Assembly: GCF_035917275.1 (NCBI RefSeq)
Contig: NZ_CP108509.1
Span: 682,001 to 746,000 of the forward strand
Length of the DNA: 64,000 nt
Direction of reading: 5' to 3'
Source of the DNA: Streptomyces sp. NBC_01237
Lineage (GTDB): Bacteria; Actinomycetota; Actinomycetes; Streptomycetales; Streptomycetaceae
Part shown: positions 54,369-63,862 of the stretch, piece after piece
Position numbering within the stretch: the stretch's first letter is position 1
Layout: the number at the start of each line of letters is the position of its first letter
Notes under the pieces: model-generated
Database searches by the model: none
The model's input: the letters and a program-made list of their open reading frames with translations, nothing else
What the model was told of the DNA's origin: nothing
Program-made: the position numbers and the translations under genes

Positions 54369-55493
54369 ATGGCGGGCTACCTCGACTACGCCAGAGTCGG
54401 TCCGCTCTCCCGCCCGGCCGTCGCCGCTCTCGCGACCGCGACCACGCTGGCCACCCGTCTCGACCCGGCTGACCTCGATCGGCTCTTTGCCCTCGGCGAA
54501 GCCGCACGGACCTCGGCGGCCCGGCTGCTCGGTGCCCGTCCGCATGAGATCGCGCTCGCACCGTCCACCAGCAACGGCCTGTTCGCCGTGGCCGCCGCAC
54601 TCCACGGCGCCGGTACCGTCCTGGTGCCCCGCGGTGAGTTTCCCGCCAACCTCTACCCCTGGCTCCGGTTCGCCGACCGCGGCGGCCCTGCCGTCCGCCT
54701 CGTCGGCGAGGCCGGGACGCGGCACATCACCCCCGACCTCCTGCGTCGCCATCTCACCCCCGATGTCAACGCCCTCACTGTCAGCGCCGTCGACTCGATC
54801 ACCGGGCATGTGGCACCGCTCGCCGCCCTCAAGGAAGTCCTCGGGCCCGACCGGCTGCTGATCGTCGACGCCATCCAGGGCCTGGGCGCCGTACCGCTCG
54901 AAGCGGAAGCCGCCGACATCCTCGTCAGTGGCGGCCAGAAGTGGCTGCGGGCCGGCTGGGGAGCCGCGCTGTTGTTGATCCGCGACCGGTGTGCCGATCG
55001 CCTGGCACCCGGGCTCGGCGGCTGGGCCGGTGTCACGGAGCCCTTCGCGCCGCGGCATCCGGCGCCACCGCTGCCCGGCGCCGCCGCCCACCTCGCCACC
55101 AACCCGGACTTCCCGGCCGCCGCGGCCCTCGGTGCCGCCATCGACGACCTGTTCGACCAGGGCGGCCCGGCAGCCGTCGGCACCCGTATCCGCGCCACCC
55201 TCGCCGATCTGCTCGACCGCGCACGGCGGGCCGGCGCCGAGGTCCTGCTGGACGGACTCGGCCCCCACGAGCGCGCAGGAATCGGCACCTTCCGCATGCC
55301 CGGCCACGATCCCGCCACCGTCCACCGCACCCTCGAAGCGGCCGGCCTGATCACCACCCGCCGCGACGAGTGGATCCGGCTGTCACCCCACACCTCCACC
55401 CCCGGCGCCGCGGCGGATCTGCTCGCCGAGGCGCTGCACACCCTCACCCACCGCACGACACATTCCCAGGAGTCGACATGTCCCACCAACTGA
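54369..55493 (+). CDS. Class V aminotransferase-like PLP enzyme
   Basis: 374 residues from ATG at 54369; TTG codons upstream (54291, 54306) are in frame but overlap the operator. PLP lysine in VSGGQKWLRAG; DAIQGLGAVPLEAEAADIL supplies the Asp of the cofactor site; STSNGLFAVAAAL near the phosphate site. Family members are cysteine desulfurases or aminotransferases/lyases. As first gene of a sugar operon it is unusual. It overlaps the next gene by 16 bp. Confidence 0.8.
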   Translation: MAGYLDYARVGPLSRPAVAALATATTLATRLDPADLDRLFALGEAARTSAARLLGARPHEIALAPSTSNGLFAVAAALHGAGTVLVPRGEFPANLYPWLRFADRGGPAVRLVGEAGTRHITPDLLRRHLTPDVNALTVSAVDSITGHVAPLAALKEVLGPDRLLIVDAIQGLGAVPLEAEAADILVSGGQKWLRAGWGAALLLIRDRCADRLAPGLGGWAGVTEPFAPRHPAPPLPGAAAHLATNPDFPAAAALGAAIDDLFDQGGPAAVGTRIRATLADLLDRARRAGAEVLLDGLGPHERAGIGTFRMPGHDPATVHRTLEAAGLITTRRDEWIRLSPHTSTPGAAADLLAEALHTLTHRTTHSQESTCPTN

Positions 55494-56806
55494 GCCGCCG
55501 CCGACTGCTCCAGCTCGCCACCGCCTCCGCCGCAGGACTGGGCCTGGCCGCCTGTGGCGACAACGGCTCGGGCAACGCCGGAGGGGACGGCGACAGCGGC
55601 AGGATCGTCGTCTGGAGCTGGACCACCGCGGCCGAGGGCCTGCGCAGCGTCGTGCCCTCCTTCGAGCGGGACAACCCCGGCATCAAGGTCGACGTCCAGG
55701 ACGTCGGCAACCCGGCCATCTGGGACAAGATCACCGTCGGCCTCGCCTCGGGCGGCAAGGGCCTTGCCGACGTCCTGCACATCGGCGTCGACTACCTGCC
55801 CAGTTACCTGGACAAGTTCCCCGACGGCATCGCCGACCTGTCCGAGTTCGGGGCCGACAAGTACCAGGACGCCTTCGCCAAGGGGCTGTGGCCGACTGTC
55901 ATCGGCACGGACAAGGCTGCCCACGCCCTCCCGTGGGAGGTCAACCCTCTCGGTCTCTTCTATCGCCACGACCACTTCGAGAAGGCCGGGGTCGACCCCG
56001 ACGGCATCAGCGACTGGAACGGGATGACCACCGCCGGGTCGAAGATCCTCGACGCCACCGGAGTCCGGCTGCTCGGGCTCGACAAGACCGGCGCCACCCA
56101 GGACATGGACTTCTTCCAGAACCTGATGCAACTCCAGGACGCCTTCTACTTCGACCGGGCAGGGAGGATCACGCTCGCCTCCCCCGCCGCGGTCAAGGCC
56201 CTCACCATCATCAAGCGGCTCAACGACGCCGGCCTGATCGCCGACACCGCGGGCCAGGGCACCGAGAAGCGCCTGCTCGGCCAGGGGAAGCTCGCCACCT
56301 ACGCGGAAGCGGCCTGGGCCGTGGAGTATCTGGCCTCCACTTTCCCCGAGCAGAAGGGGAAGTGGCGCTCCATGCAGCCGCCCGCCGCCGTTCCCAGGGG
56401 CAAGCGCAACGCCATCGTCAACTCCACCTACCTGGCCGTCGCCGGGTCCAGCACGCGCCGCAGGGCCGCCTGGCGGTTCATCGAGTACGCGCTCACCCAG
56501 CCCGCCCAGATCAACCGGATGTTCGCCTCCGGCGGCGTCTTCCCCGCCCTCGACGCGGCGTACGACGACCCGCGATTCAGCGCGCCGCACCCCTTCTACG
56601 GTGGCCAGAAGGTGCTGAAACCGTTCGTCGAATCGCTCTCCGCCCCTGCCCGGGCCAGCAACTTCACCGGCGATTACGCCCGCGCCCTCAAGTTCGCCAG
56701 CGACGCGCAGAGCCAGGTGCTGATCAAGGGCGCCGACCCGGCCGATGCCCTCCGGAAGGCCGCAGAGCAGCTTGCCCAGCAGACCGGCCGGAAGCTGGCG
56801 GCCTGA
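55478..56806 (+). CDS. Sugar ABC transporter substrate-binding lipoprotein
   Basis: 442 residues from ATG at 55478 (CCCAGGAGTC upstream). Twin-Arg signal (SRRRLLQLATASAAGLGL) ending in lipobox LAAC, so a Tat-exported lipoprotein. Family 1 solute-binding fold: RIVVWSWTTAAEGLRSVVPS, ALPWEVNPLGLFYRHDHFEK, TYLAVAGSSTRRRAAWRFIE. Presents an oligosaccharide, most likely an alpha-galactoside given the GH36 gene, to the two permeases that follow. Confidence 0.87.
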   Translation: MSHQLSRRRLLQLATASAAGLGLAACGDNGSGNAGGDGDSGRIVVWSWTTAAEGLRSVVPSFERDNPGIKVDVQDVGNPAIWDKITVGLASGGKGLADVLHIGVDYLPSYLDKFPDGIADLSEFGADKYQDAFAKGLWPTVIGTDKAAHALPWEVNPLGLFYRHDHFEKAGVDPDGISDWNGMTTAGSKILDATGVRLLGLDKTGATQDMDFFQNLMQLQDAFYFDRAGRITLASPAAVKALTIIKRLNDAGLIADTAGQGTEKRLLGQGKLATYAEAAWAVEYLASTFPEQKGKWRSMQPPAAVPRGKRNAIVNSTYLAVAGSSTRRRAAWRFIEYALTQPAQINRMFASGGVFPALDAAYDDPRFSAPHPFYGGQKVLKPFVESLSAPARASNFTGDYARALKFASDAQSQVLIKGADPADALRKAAEQLAQQTGRKLAA

Positions 56807-56810
56807 CCTC

Positions 56811-57764
56811 ATGTCCCTCGCTCCGTCCGAACACGCTCCCGCCGCCGCCCCGGCCGGCCGCGGCACCATCGATCAGACCGGCCGCACACGTACGGGACGC
56901 CGCCGACTGCTGACCCCCACCTCCGTCCCGTACCTGCTGATCATGCCTGCCGTACTGGGCTTCGCGATCTTCAAGGCGTACCCCATCGTCGCCTCGCTCT
57001 GGATCAGCCTCACCACCGGCAACGGCGCCGACCGGCACTTCACCGGGCTCGACAACTACCAGCGCCTGCTGCACGACCCGCTGTTCTGGACCGCGCTGAA
57101 GAACACGGCTCTGATCCTGGTCGTCCAGGTGCCGCTGATGCTCGGCCTCGCCCTGCTCGTCGCGCTCGGCCTCAACTCCACCAAGGTCTGGCTGCGCCCG
57201 CTCTGGCGGCTCGGCGTCTTCGTCCCCTCGCTGACCGGCCTGGTCGCCGCCGGTGTGATGTTCTCCGTGATCCTCAACCGCGACGCCGGACTGCTGAACT
57301 GGGTCCTCTCCCTGTTCGGCATCGACCGGGTGAACTGGCTCGGCAGCCCCTTCTGGGCCCGCATCGGCGTCGTGCTCGTCATCACCTGGCACTACACCGG
57401 CTACAACGCGGTGATCTACCTCGCCGGCCTGCAGGGCATCCCCCAGGAGCTGTACGAGGCCGCGAAGGTCGACGGCGCGGGACCGATCCGCCGCTTCGTC
57501 TCCATCACCGTTCCCCAGCTGCGCCCGATCCTGCTCCTCACCGTGGTGCTCTCCACCATCGGCACCCTGCAACTCTTCGACGAGCCGTACGTCCTCACCG
57601 GCGGCGGCCCCGACAACTCCACCTTGACGGTCACCATGTACCTGTACAACAACGGCTTCAAATACTTCGACTTCGGCTACGCCTCTGCTCTCGCCTACGC
57701 GCTCGCGCTGATCGTGGCCGTGCTCGGTCTCCTGCAGGTCCGGCTGATGGGGGAACGCAAGTGA
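56811..57764 (+). CDS. Sugar ABC transporter permease
   Basis: 317 residues from ATG at 56811. About six membrane segments; the EAA loop is ELYEAAKVDGAGPIRRFVSI. MalF/UgpA type. Overlaps the second permease by GTGA. No ATPase gene is in the operon, so a shared MsiK-type ATPase elsewhere is likely, as is usual in Streptomyces. Confidence 0.88.
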   Translation: MSLAPSEHAPAAAPAGRGTIDQTGRTRTGRRRLLTPTSVPYLLIMPAVLGFAIFKAYPIVASLWISLTTGNGADRHFTGLDNYQRLLHDPLFWTALKNTALILVVQVPLMLGLALLVALGLNSTKVWLRPLWRLGVFVPSLTGLVAAGVMFSVILNRDAGLLNWVLSLFGIDRVNWLGSPFWARIGVVLVITWHYTGYNAVIYLAGLQGIPQELYEAAKVDGAGPIRRFVSITVPQLRPILLLTVVLSTIGTLQLFDEPYVLTGGGPDNSTLTVTMYLYNNGFKYFDFGYASALAYALALIVAVLGLLQVRLMGERK

Positions 57765-58576
57765 AGCGCCACAGTCCCCTCCTCACCCTGCTCCTCGCGG
57801 GCGCCTTCGGGCTCTGCGTCGCTCCGTTCTACTGGCTCGCCATGGCCGCCACACAGGAGAACAGCGACGTGTTCTCCTGGCCGCCGAAGCTGCTGCCCGG
57901 CGGTCACCTCATGGAGAACCTCCAGGGGCTCCAGGATTCCATCGGGCTCACCCGCGTCCTGTTCAACACCGCGCTGGTGGCGGGTGTTCAGACGGCCGGC
58001 GCGGTCGTGGTCTCGGTCCTCGCGGGCTACGCCTTCGCCAAATTCGAGTTCCGCGGGCGCAATCTGTTCTTCGTCCTGCTGCTCAGCACCCTCGTACTCC
58101 CCGACACGGTGATGCTCATCCCGATCTTCGAGATGATGATGAAGCTGGGTCTGATCGACTCCTACCAGTCCGTCATCCTGCCCGGCCTGGTCACCCCGTT
58201 CGGCATCTTCCTGATGCGGCAGTCACTGCGCTCCATGCCCGACGAACTCCTGGACGCGGCCCGCGTCGACGGCGCCGGCGAACTGCGGGTGCTGTGGCGG
58301 ATCGTCATCCCGGTCAACCGGCCCGTCATCGCCGCGCTCGCGCTGTTCGTCTTTCTCGGCGGATGGAACCAGTTCGTCTGGCCGCTGATCGCGTTGCGCA
58401 GCCCCGACATGTACACGCTGCCAGTGGCCACCGCCACCCTGCAGGGCCTTGTGACCACCAACTACGCGCAGGTCCTGCTCGCCGCCGCCATCGCCGCCAT
58501 CCCCGTGATGGCCCTCTTCCTCGTCCTGCAACGCCAGTTCATCTCCGGCCTGCTGGCCGGGGCCACCAAGGAGTGA
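57761..58576 (+). CDS. Sugar ABC transporter permease
   Basis: 271 residues from GTG at 57761. MalG/UgpE type with six segments; EAA loop ELLDAARVDGAGELRVLWRI. Overlaps the alpha-galactosidase gene by GTGA (58573-58576). Confidence 0.88.
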   Translation: MKRHSPLLTLLLAGAFGLCVAPFYWLAMAATQENSDVFSWPPKLLPGGHLMENLQGLQDSIGLTRVLFNTALVAGVQTAGAVVVSVLAGYAFAKFEFRGRNLFFVLLLSTLVLPDTVMLIPIFEMMMKLGLIDSYQSVILPGLVTPFGIFLMRQSLRSMPDELLDAARVDGAGELRVLWRIVIPVNRPVIAALALFVFLGGWNQFVWPLIALRSPDMYTLPVATATLQGLVTTNYAQVLLAAAIAAIPVMALFLVLQRQFISGLLAGATKE

Positions 58577-60435
58577 GCACCGTGACCACCGAAGTACCCG
58601 CGGTTCCGCAGCAGCCGGTCCAGATCTGGCGCCCCAACACGCCGGCCGACGCGACCCCCGGCGCCGTCGTCCACCGGCAGCTCGCCACCGGGCTGCTCCA
58701 CGGCGCCGGCCTGCCGCTCACCGTCCACCTCACCGGGCTCGGCTGCGACCGGCTGGAGACCTCTGTCACCCCGGTCGGCGACGGCGTGGCCATGATCGAG
58801 GTCACGGCGCCGGTCCCGGCGGCCGTCCGTGCCGAATGGCGGATACCCTGCGTCGGGGCCACCGCCTACTGGACACCGGACACCAATGCCTCCCGCTGGC
58901 TGCCGCCGTCCTGGGTGGCCCCCCGGACCGTCTCACTCGCCCTGGGCGCCCCCGTCGCCAGCCTGATCGGCGCCGATGACCGCGCGCTGTGCACCGCCGC
59001 CGCAGGGGAGACCTCCGCACCCGTGCGTGTCGGCGCCGGTGTGGTGGAGGAGAGCGGTGAGTTCGCCTTCACCGTGGAGCAGGACCTCACTCCCGACGGG
59101 CCGCCGCTGCGGCTGCGGATCGACCTCAGCGGCCGCCACTTCGCCGCCACTCTCCAGGCTGTCACCGCCTGGTGGGCCGAGGGCCTGGACCACCCCGGCG
59201 TCGCCCCGGCCGCCCGGATGCCCGCCTACTCCACCTGGTACAGCCTCCACCAGAACGTCGACACCGAGGCCGTCGAACGCCAGGCCGCCCTCGCCGTGGC
59301 CCTGGGCTGCGGGAGCATCATCGTCGACGACGGCTGGCAGACCGCCGACCGCGCCCGCGGCTACGGCCACTGCGGTGACTGGGAGCCCAACCCGGAGGCC
59401 TTCCCCGACCCCTCGGCCCATGTCGCCGAGGTCCACCGGCTCGGCGTCGCCTATCTCCTCTGGTACGCGGTGCCGTTCATCGGCCGGCACAACGACGCCT
59501 GGGGCCGCTTCAAGGACATGGTCCTGCGCGAGGAGCCCCGTCTGGACGCGGCCGTGCTCGACCCCCGCCACCCCGAGGTCCGGGCGTACCTGATCGAGAA
59601 GATCTCCCGCTCCGTCGAGGAGTGGGGCATGGACGGTGTGAAACTCGATTTCATCGACCGCTTCGCCGTCGCCGACCCCCCGCCCGCCCCGGCCGGGGCG
59701 GATCGCACCGCCGTCCACGAGGGTGTGCTCCAACTGCTCGCCGACCTCGACACCCGGCTGCGCCGCACCCGGCCGGACGTGATCGTCGAGCACCGCCAGC
59801 CCTACGTCAGCGCGGGGCTGTGGCCGTACGCCACCATGGTCCGCGCCACCGACTGCCCGCTCAGCCCCGCGGAGAACCGCCAGCGCACCGTCGACTGCCG
59901 GCTCACCGCCGGCCCGCTCGCCGTCCACGCCGACATGATCACGTGGAACTCCGCCGAGACGCCCGAGTCCATCGCCGTCCACCTCGTCAACGCCCTGTTC
60001 TCGGTGCCGCAGATCTCCGTCGACCTGGCCGCCCAGAGCCCTGACCGGCTCGCCGCCCTGCGCTTCTGGCTCGGCGTCTTCCGCCGGTACGCCGATGTCC
60101 TCCAACTCGGCGTCCTGGAGCCCGTGCGACCGGACCTCGGCTACCCCCTGGTCCGCGCCCACGACCGCCACACCACCGTGGTCGCCCGCTACGCGCCGCT
60201 GCCCGTCGCCCTCCCGGACCGGCACGCGGCGGACGGCCCGCAGACCCTGCTCGTCGCCAACGCGGACGGCGACCCCGTGGTGCTCCTGACCGCCACCCGA
60301 CCGGAACAGGCCCTCGCCCGCGTCCAGGACTGCCGTGGTGAGATCCTGTCCGAGACCGTGCTCGACCTCGTCGCCGGGGTGAACCCGGTGACCGTGCCGA
60401 CCGGCGGCCTGCTCACCCTGACCCGCGAGCGCTGA
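58573..60435 (+). CDS. GH36-type alpha-galactosidase
   Basis: 620 residues from GTG at 58573. An N-terminal beta domain (~1-205) precedes the TIM barrel: YSTWYSLHQNVDTEAVERQA, IIVDDGWQTADRARGYG, and GVKLDFIDRF with the catalytic nucleophile Asp359; Asp427 in VRATDCPLSPAENRQRT is the likely acid/base. The C-terminal beta domain closes the fold. No signal peptide, so it hydrolyses imported alpha-galactosides in the cytosol. Shorter than classical GH36 (~730), closer to melibiase-clan D relatives. Confidence 0.85.
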   Translation: MSTVTTEVPAVPQQPVQIWRPNTPADATPGAVVHRQLATGLLHGAGLPLTVHLTGLGCDRLETSVTPVGDGVAMIEVTAPVPAAVRAEWRIPCVGATAYWTPDTNASRWLPPSWVAPRTVSLALGAPVASLIGADDRALCTAAAGETSAPVRVGAGVVEESGEFAFTVEQDLTPDGPPLRLRIDLSGRHFAATLQAVTAWWAEGLDHPGVAPAARMPAYSTWYSLHQNVDTEAVERQAALAVALGCGSIIVDDGWQTADRARGYGHCGDWEPNPEAFPDPSAHVAEVHRLGVAYLLWYAVPFIGRHNDAWGRFKDMVLREEPRLDAAVLDPRHPEVRAYLIEKISRSVEEWGMDGVKLDFIDRFAVADPPPAPAGADRTAVHEGVLQLLADLDTRLRRTRPDVIVEHRQPYVSAGLWPYATMVRATDCPLSPAENRQRTVDCRLTAGPLAVHADMITWNSAETPESIAVHLVNALFSVPQISVDLAAQSPDRLAALRFWLGVFRRYADVLQLGVLEPVRPDLGYPLVRAHDRHTTVVARYAPLPVALPDRHAADGPQTLLVANADGDPVVLLTATRPEQALARVQDCRGEILSETVLDLVAGVNPVTVPTGGLLTLTRER

Positions 60436-60440
60436 CGACT

Positions 60441-60475
60441 GCGGGCTGGGGCGGCCATCCGTAGTCCCAGCCCGC
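60441..60475 (+). terminator. Hairpin between the galactosidase and LacI genes
   Basis: GCGGGCTGGG pairs with CCCAGCCCGC over a 15-nt loop, 5 nt past the stop. Could attenuate read-through into the regulator. Confidence 0.6.
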
Positions 60476-60491
60476 CGACCACAGAGGAACG

Positions 60492-61520
60492 ATGACCGCT
60501 CGACAGGTGACCATCGAGGACGTCGCACGCTCGGCCGGAGTCTCCCGGCAGACCGTCTCGAACGCCCTCAACGCCCCCCACCGGCTGCGCGCCACCACCC
60601 TCGCCCGGGTCACCGCCGCCATCGACGAACTCGGCTACCAGCCCGACCAGTCCGCCCGCAGCCTGCGCACCGGCACCCGCAAGGTCATCGGCTATCCCGC
60701 CCCCGCGGACAACCCCGCCGACCCCAACCCCCTGATGAGCGGCTTCCTCCAGGCACTGGTGACCGCGGCCGACGCCGTCGGCCACCGCATCCTGGTGTTC
60801 CGCTCCGACCCCCGGCAGGGCTCGGGGGCGGTGGCCAAGTCCTTCAACGGCCTGATCGCTGCCCGCCAGGTCGACGGGTTCGTCCTGTCCGACGTCGTCC
60901 ACGACGACCCCCGGGTGGATGTGCTCACCGAGGCCGGCTTCCCGTTCGCCGCCTTCGGCCGTACCGCGCCCGGCCGCCCCCAGAACTGGGTGGATATCGA
61001 CTCCACCGCCGCCACCGCCGCCCTGGTCGGACTCCTGCTCGACCAGGGGCACCGTCGTATCTGTTACATCAACTCCGCCGCGTCCCTGCCCTGGCTCGCC
61101 GACCGCAGGGCCGGCTTTCTGCGGGCCGCGGCCGCCGCCCCCGACGGCGCGTTCGAGGTCAGCGTCCCCGACGACGAACCGGCCGCACTTTCCCACGCCG
61201 TCCGGCGTCTTCTGACCGGACCCGACCGCCCGACCGCCCTGGTCTGCGCAAGCGACTGGCTGGCCCTGACCGCCTACCAGGCCGTCCGCGCCGCAGGCCT
61301 CACCATCGGCGGCGATGTCGCCGTCACCGGCTTCAACGACATGCCCCTCTGCACGCTGCTCCAGCCCTCCCTCACCAGCGCACGTCTGCCCCTCGCGGCC
61401 ATAGCCCGTGTCCTCGTCGACCAGCTGATCACCACCGTCGAGGACCCTGCCGCAGCCCCGACGAGCGGGCTGCTGCTTCCCGCGGAACCGGTGGTGCGCG
61501 GCAGTACGCCGGGGCGGTAG
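60492..61520 (+). CDS. LacI-family transcriptional regulator
   Basis: 342 residues. Helix-turn-helix VTIEDVARSAGVSRQTVSNA with hinge helix ARSLRTG; periplasmic-binding-protein-like domain follows (QVDGFVLSDVVHDDPRVDVL, GDVAVTGFNDMPLCTLLQPS). Last gene of the sugar operon; it probably represses the operon from the palindromes near 54259-54318 until an alpha-galactoside binds. Confidence 0.88.
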   Translation: MTARQVTIEDVARSAGVSRQTVSNALNAPHRLRATTLARVTAAIDELGYQPDQSARSLRTGTRKVIGYPAPADNPADPNPLMSGFLQALVTAADAVGHRILVFRSDPRQGSGAVAKSFNGLIAARQVDGFVLSDVVHDDPRVDVLTEAGFPFAAFGRTAPGRPQNWVDIDSTAATAALVGLLLDQGHRRICYINSAASLPWLADRRAGFLRAAAAAPDGAFEVSVPDDEPAALSHAVRRLLTGPDRPTALVCASDWLALTAYQAVRAAGLTIGGDVAVTGFNDMPLCTLLQPSLTSARLPLAAIARVLVDQLITTVEDPAAAPTSGLLLPAEPVVRGSTPGR

Positions 61521-61527
61521 TACGGGG

Positions 61528-61563
61528 CCGCATCCGTCACGCCCCCCGGCGTGACGGATGCGG
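61528..61563. terminator. Strong terminator hairpin after LacI
   Basis: Perfect 16-bp stem (CCGCATCCGTCACGCC and complement) over a CCCC loop, 8 nt past the stop. Confidence 0.78.
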
Positions 61564-61651
61564 GACCACGGCCGCCCCCGGCTCGACAGCACGGCTCCGG
61601 GAAATCCCCGGTGAATTCCCGGTGCAGGGGCCTTCCCAGTGCAGTGTGGCA

Positions 61652-61672
61652 TGTGAAATTGTACATTGCACA
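61652..61672. promoter_or_regulatory. Imperfect palindrome upstream of the collagenase gene
   Basis: TGTGAAAT-N5-ATTGCACA, arms matching at 7 of 8 positions, 62 bp before the ATG, in an AT-richer patch. Candidate operator. Confidence 0.42.
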
Positions 61673-61734
61673 GCGGGCATGCACATGCCAACTCGTGGTA
61701 TGGGCCCGTCGATTCCCCCCATGGAAGAGCGAAC

Positions 61735-63798
61735 ATGCGAATATCTTCAGCGCGCCGTGACGCGCGCAGGGCGCACCGGCGCCTGGCTGCTCCTCTGGCC
61801 GCCCTGGCCCTGGCCCTGAGCCTGGGAGGCGGTCTCCTCGCCGCCCCGGGTCTCGCCGCCGCGACCCCGTCCTCCTCCTCCTCCTCCTCCTCCTCCTCCT
61901 CCTCCTCCGGTCCGGCGGGTGCCCCCACGGCCGCCGGGACGCAGCTCAGCATCCTCGGTTCCGACCCGGACAGCCCGCGGGCCCAGCTGGACACGGCACC
62001 GGCCGCGGCGGCGCACGCGGGCCGGCGCGCCTCCACCGCCTCCGACCGTCCGCCGCTCAGCGCCGACCAGTCCGCGCAGCGCACCGACTACAGCCGGCCG
62101 CAGGCCCGGAAGTCCCTGCATTCGCGCCCCTCGCAACTCGGGCGCAAGAGCGGAGTCCGGGCAGCCGACTGCCAGATCGGTGACTTCACCCAGAACACCG
62201 GCGACGCACTGGTCCGGAAGATCAAGGAGTCTGCCACCGACTGCGTCAACACACTGTTCAACCTCACCGGCGGCGACGCGCGCGGGGCCTTCCGCGAGGA
62301 GCAGATGGCCACCGTCGCCCAGGCACTCCGGGCGGGTTCTGCCGACTACCCCGGCGACAGTTCCACCGGGATGCCTCAGCTGGTGCTGTTCCTGCGCGCG
62401 GGCTACTTCGTGCAGTGGTACCACCCGGACGACGTGGGCCCGTACGGCGGCACACTGAAGTCCGCGATCCAGGGCGGCCTGGACGCCTTCTTCGCCGCCC
62501 CGCGCTCGCAGGACGTCACCGACGCCAACGGCGAGACTCTTTCCGAGGCGGTCATCCTGGTCGACAGCGCCCAGGAGAACGCCCGTTACCTGTCCGTCGT
62601 CAAGCGGCTGCTGGCCGACTACGACGAGAGCTACAACGACTCCTACTGGATGGTCAACGCGGTCAACGGCGTCTTCACGGTGCTCTTCCGCGGGCACCAG
62701 GTGCCGGAGTTCGTCACCGCGGTGGAGCAGGACCCGAGCGTGCTGGACAGCGTCACCAAGTTCGCCGTGGACCACATCGACACGCTCGGCAGCGACAAGT
62801 CGTTCCTCGTCTACAACGCCGGTCGCGAGCTGGGCCGTTTCCTCCAGCACGACAGCCTGCGCGAGAAGGCCGCTCCGCTGGCCAAGGACCTGCTCGCCAA
62901 GTCGCAGATCACCGGCCCCACCGCGCCGCTGTGGGTGGGCGTCGCCGAGATGACCGACGCCTACGACAAGGAGAGGTGCGAGGAGTACGGCACCTGCAAC
63001 CTCAAGGAGCGGCTGACCGAGGCGGTGCTGCCCGTGCGGCACGACTGCGGAGGCGGCATCACCGTCAAGGCCCAGGAGATCACCGCCGAGCAGCTGGCCG
63101 AGGCGTGTCGCAGCATGACCGAACAGAACGCCTTCTTCCACAGCGTGGCGCGCGACAGCGGCCCCGTGAAGGACGACCGCAACGAGACCATCGAGGTCAC
63201 CGCCTTCGACTCCAGCAACGACTACCGGACCTACGCCGGGATCATCTACGGCATCGACACCAACAACGGCGGCATGTACCTGGAGGGCGACCCCTCGGTG
63301 GAGGGCAACCAGCCGCGCTTCATCGCCTACGAGGCGGAGTGGCAGAAGCCCGAGTTCGCCATCTGGAACCTCAACCACGAGTACACCCACTACCTCGACG
63401 GCCGGTACAACATGTACGGCGACTTCGAGGACGGCATGACGACCCCGACCGTCTGGTGGGTCGAGGGCTTCGCCGAGTACGTCTCCTACTCCTACCTCAA
63501 GCAGACCAACGAAGCGGCGATCACCGAGGCCGGCAAGCGCACGTACCGGCTGAGCACGCTGTTCGACACCACCTATGCCAACAGCAACCAGGACCGGACC
63601 TATCGCTGGGGCTACCTGGCCGTCCGTTTCATGATCGAGCGTCACCCCGGCGAGGTGGACAACCTGCTCCGCTACTACCGCAGCGGTGACTGGCCGGGCG
63701 CGCGCGACCTCCTGACCCGTTCCATCGGCGGAGCCTACGACTCCGAGTTCGATCAGTGGCTGATCGACTGCGCGGCGGGCGCCTGCAAGACCTCCTGA
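61735..63798 (+). CDS. Secreted M9 collagenase
   Basis: 687 residues from ATG at 61735 (GGAAGAG upstream). Signal peptide to about residue 43, then 13 consecutive serines (46-58) encoded by TCC repeats. The M9 N-terminal helical domain is followed by the gluzincin catalytic domain with H548-E-Y-T-H552 and the third ligand E577 in EGFAEYVSYSYL. Cleaves collagen-like triple helices outside the cell. It ends at the catalytic/helper region with CAAGACKTS and lacks the PKD and collagen-binding domains of clostridial enzymes. Confidence 0.9.
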   Translation: MRISSARRDARRAHRRLAAPLAALALALSLGGGLLAAPGLAAATPSSSSSSSSSSSSSGPAGAPTAAGTQLSILGSDPDSPRAQLDTAPAAAAHAGRRASTASDRPPLSADQSAQRTDYSRPQARKSLHSRPSQLGRKSGVRAADCQIGDFTQNTGDALVRKIKESATDCVNTLFNLTGGDARGAFREEQMATVAQALRAGSADYPGDSSTGMPQLVLFLRAGYFVQWYHPDDVGPYGGTLKSAIQGGLDAFFAAPRSQDVTDANGETLSEAVILVDSAQENARYLSVVKRLLADYDESYNDSYWMVNAVNGVFTVLFRGHQVPEFVTAVEQDPSVLDSVTKFAVDHIDTLGSDKSFLVYNAGRELGRFLQHDSLREKAAPLAKDLLAKSQITGPTAPLWVGVAEMTDAYDKERCEEYGTCNLKERLTEAVLPVRHDCGGGITVKAQEITAEQLAEACRSMTEQNAFFHSVARDSGPVKDDRNETIEVTAFDSSNDYRTYAGIIYGIDTNNGGMYLEGDPSVEGNQPRFIAYEAEWQKPEFAIWNLNHEYTHYLDGRYNMYGDFEDGMTTPTVWWVEGFAEYVSYSYLKQTNEAAITEAGKRTYRLSTLFDTTYANSNQDRTYRWGYLAVRFMIERHPGEVDNLLRYYRSGDWPGARDLLTRSIGGAYDSEFDQWLIDCAAGACKTS
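61870..61908 (+). repeat. TCC trinucleotide repeat, 13 units
   Basis: Uninterrupted (TCC)13 inside the collagenase gene, encoding Ser46-58 just after the signal peptide. Confidence 0.95.
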
Positions 63799-63806
63799 CC
63801 CGTCGG

Positions 63807-63828
63807 CCCGACCGGGAGACCGGTCGGG
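63807..63828 (+). terminator. Hairpin after the collagenase gene
   Basis: CCCGACCGG pairs with CCGGTCGGG over loop GAGA, 8 nt past the stop. Confidence 0.65.
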
Positions 63829-63831
63829 CAG

Positions 63832-63862
63832 CTCCGCCGCCCCCGGCCCGGGGGCGGCGGAG
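63832..63862. terminator. Second, longer hairpin
   Basis: Perfect 14-bp stem (CTCCGCCGCCCCCG and complement) over a 3-nt loop, directly after the first hairpin. A tandem terminator, possibly bidirectional. Confidence 0.7.
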
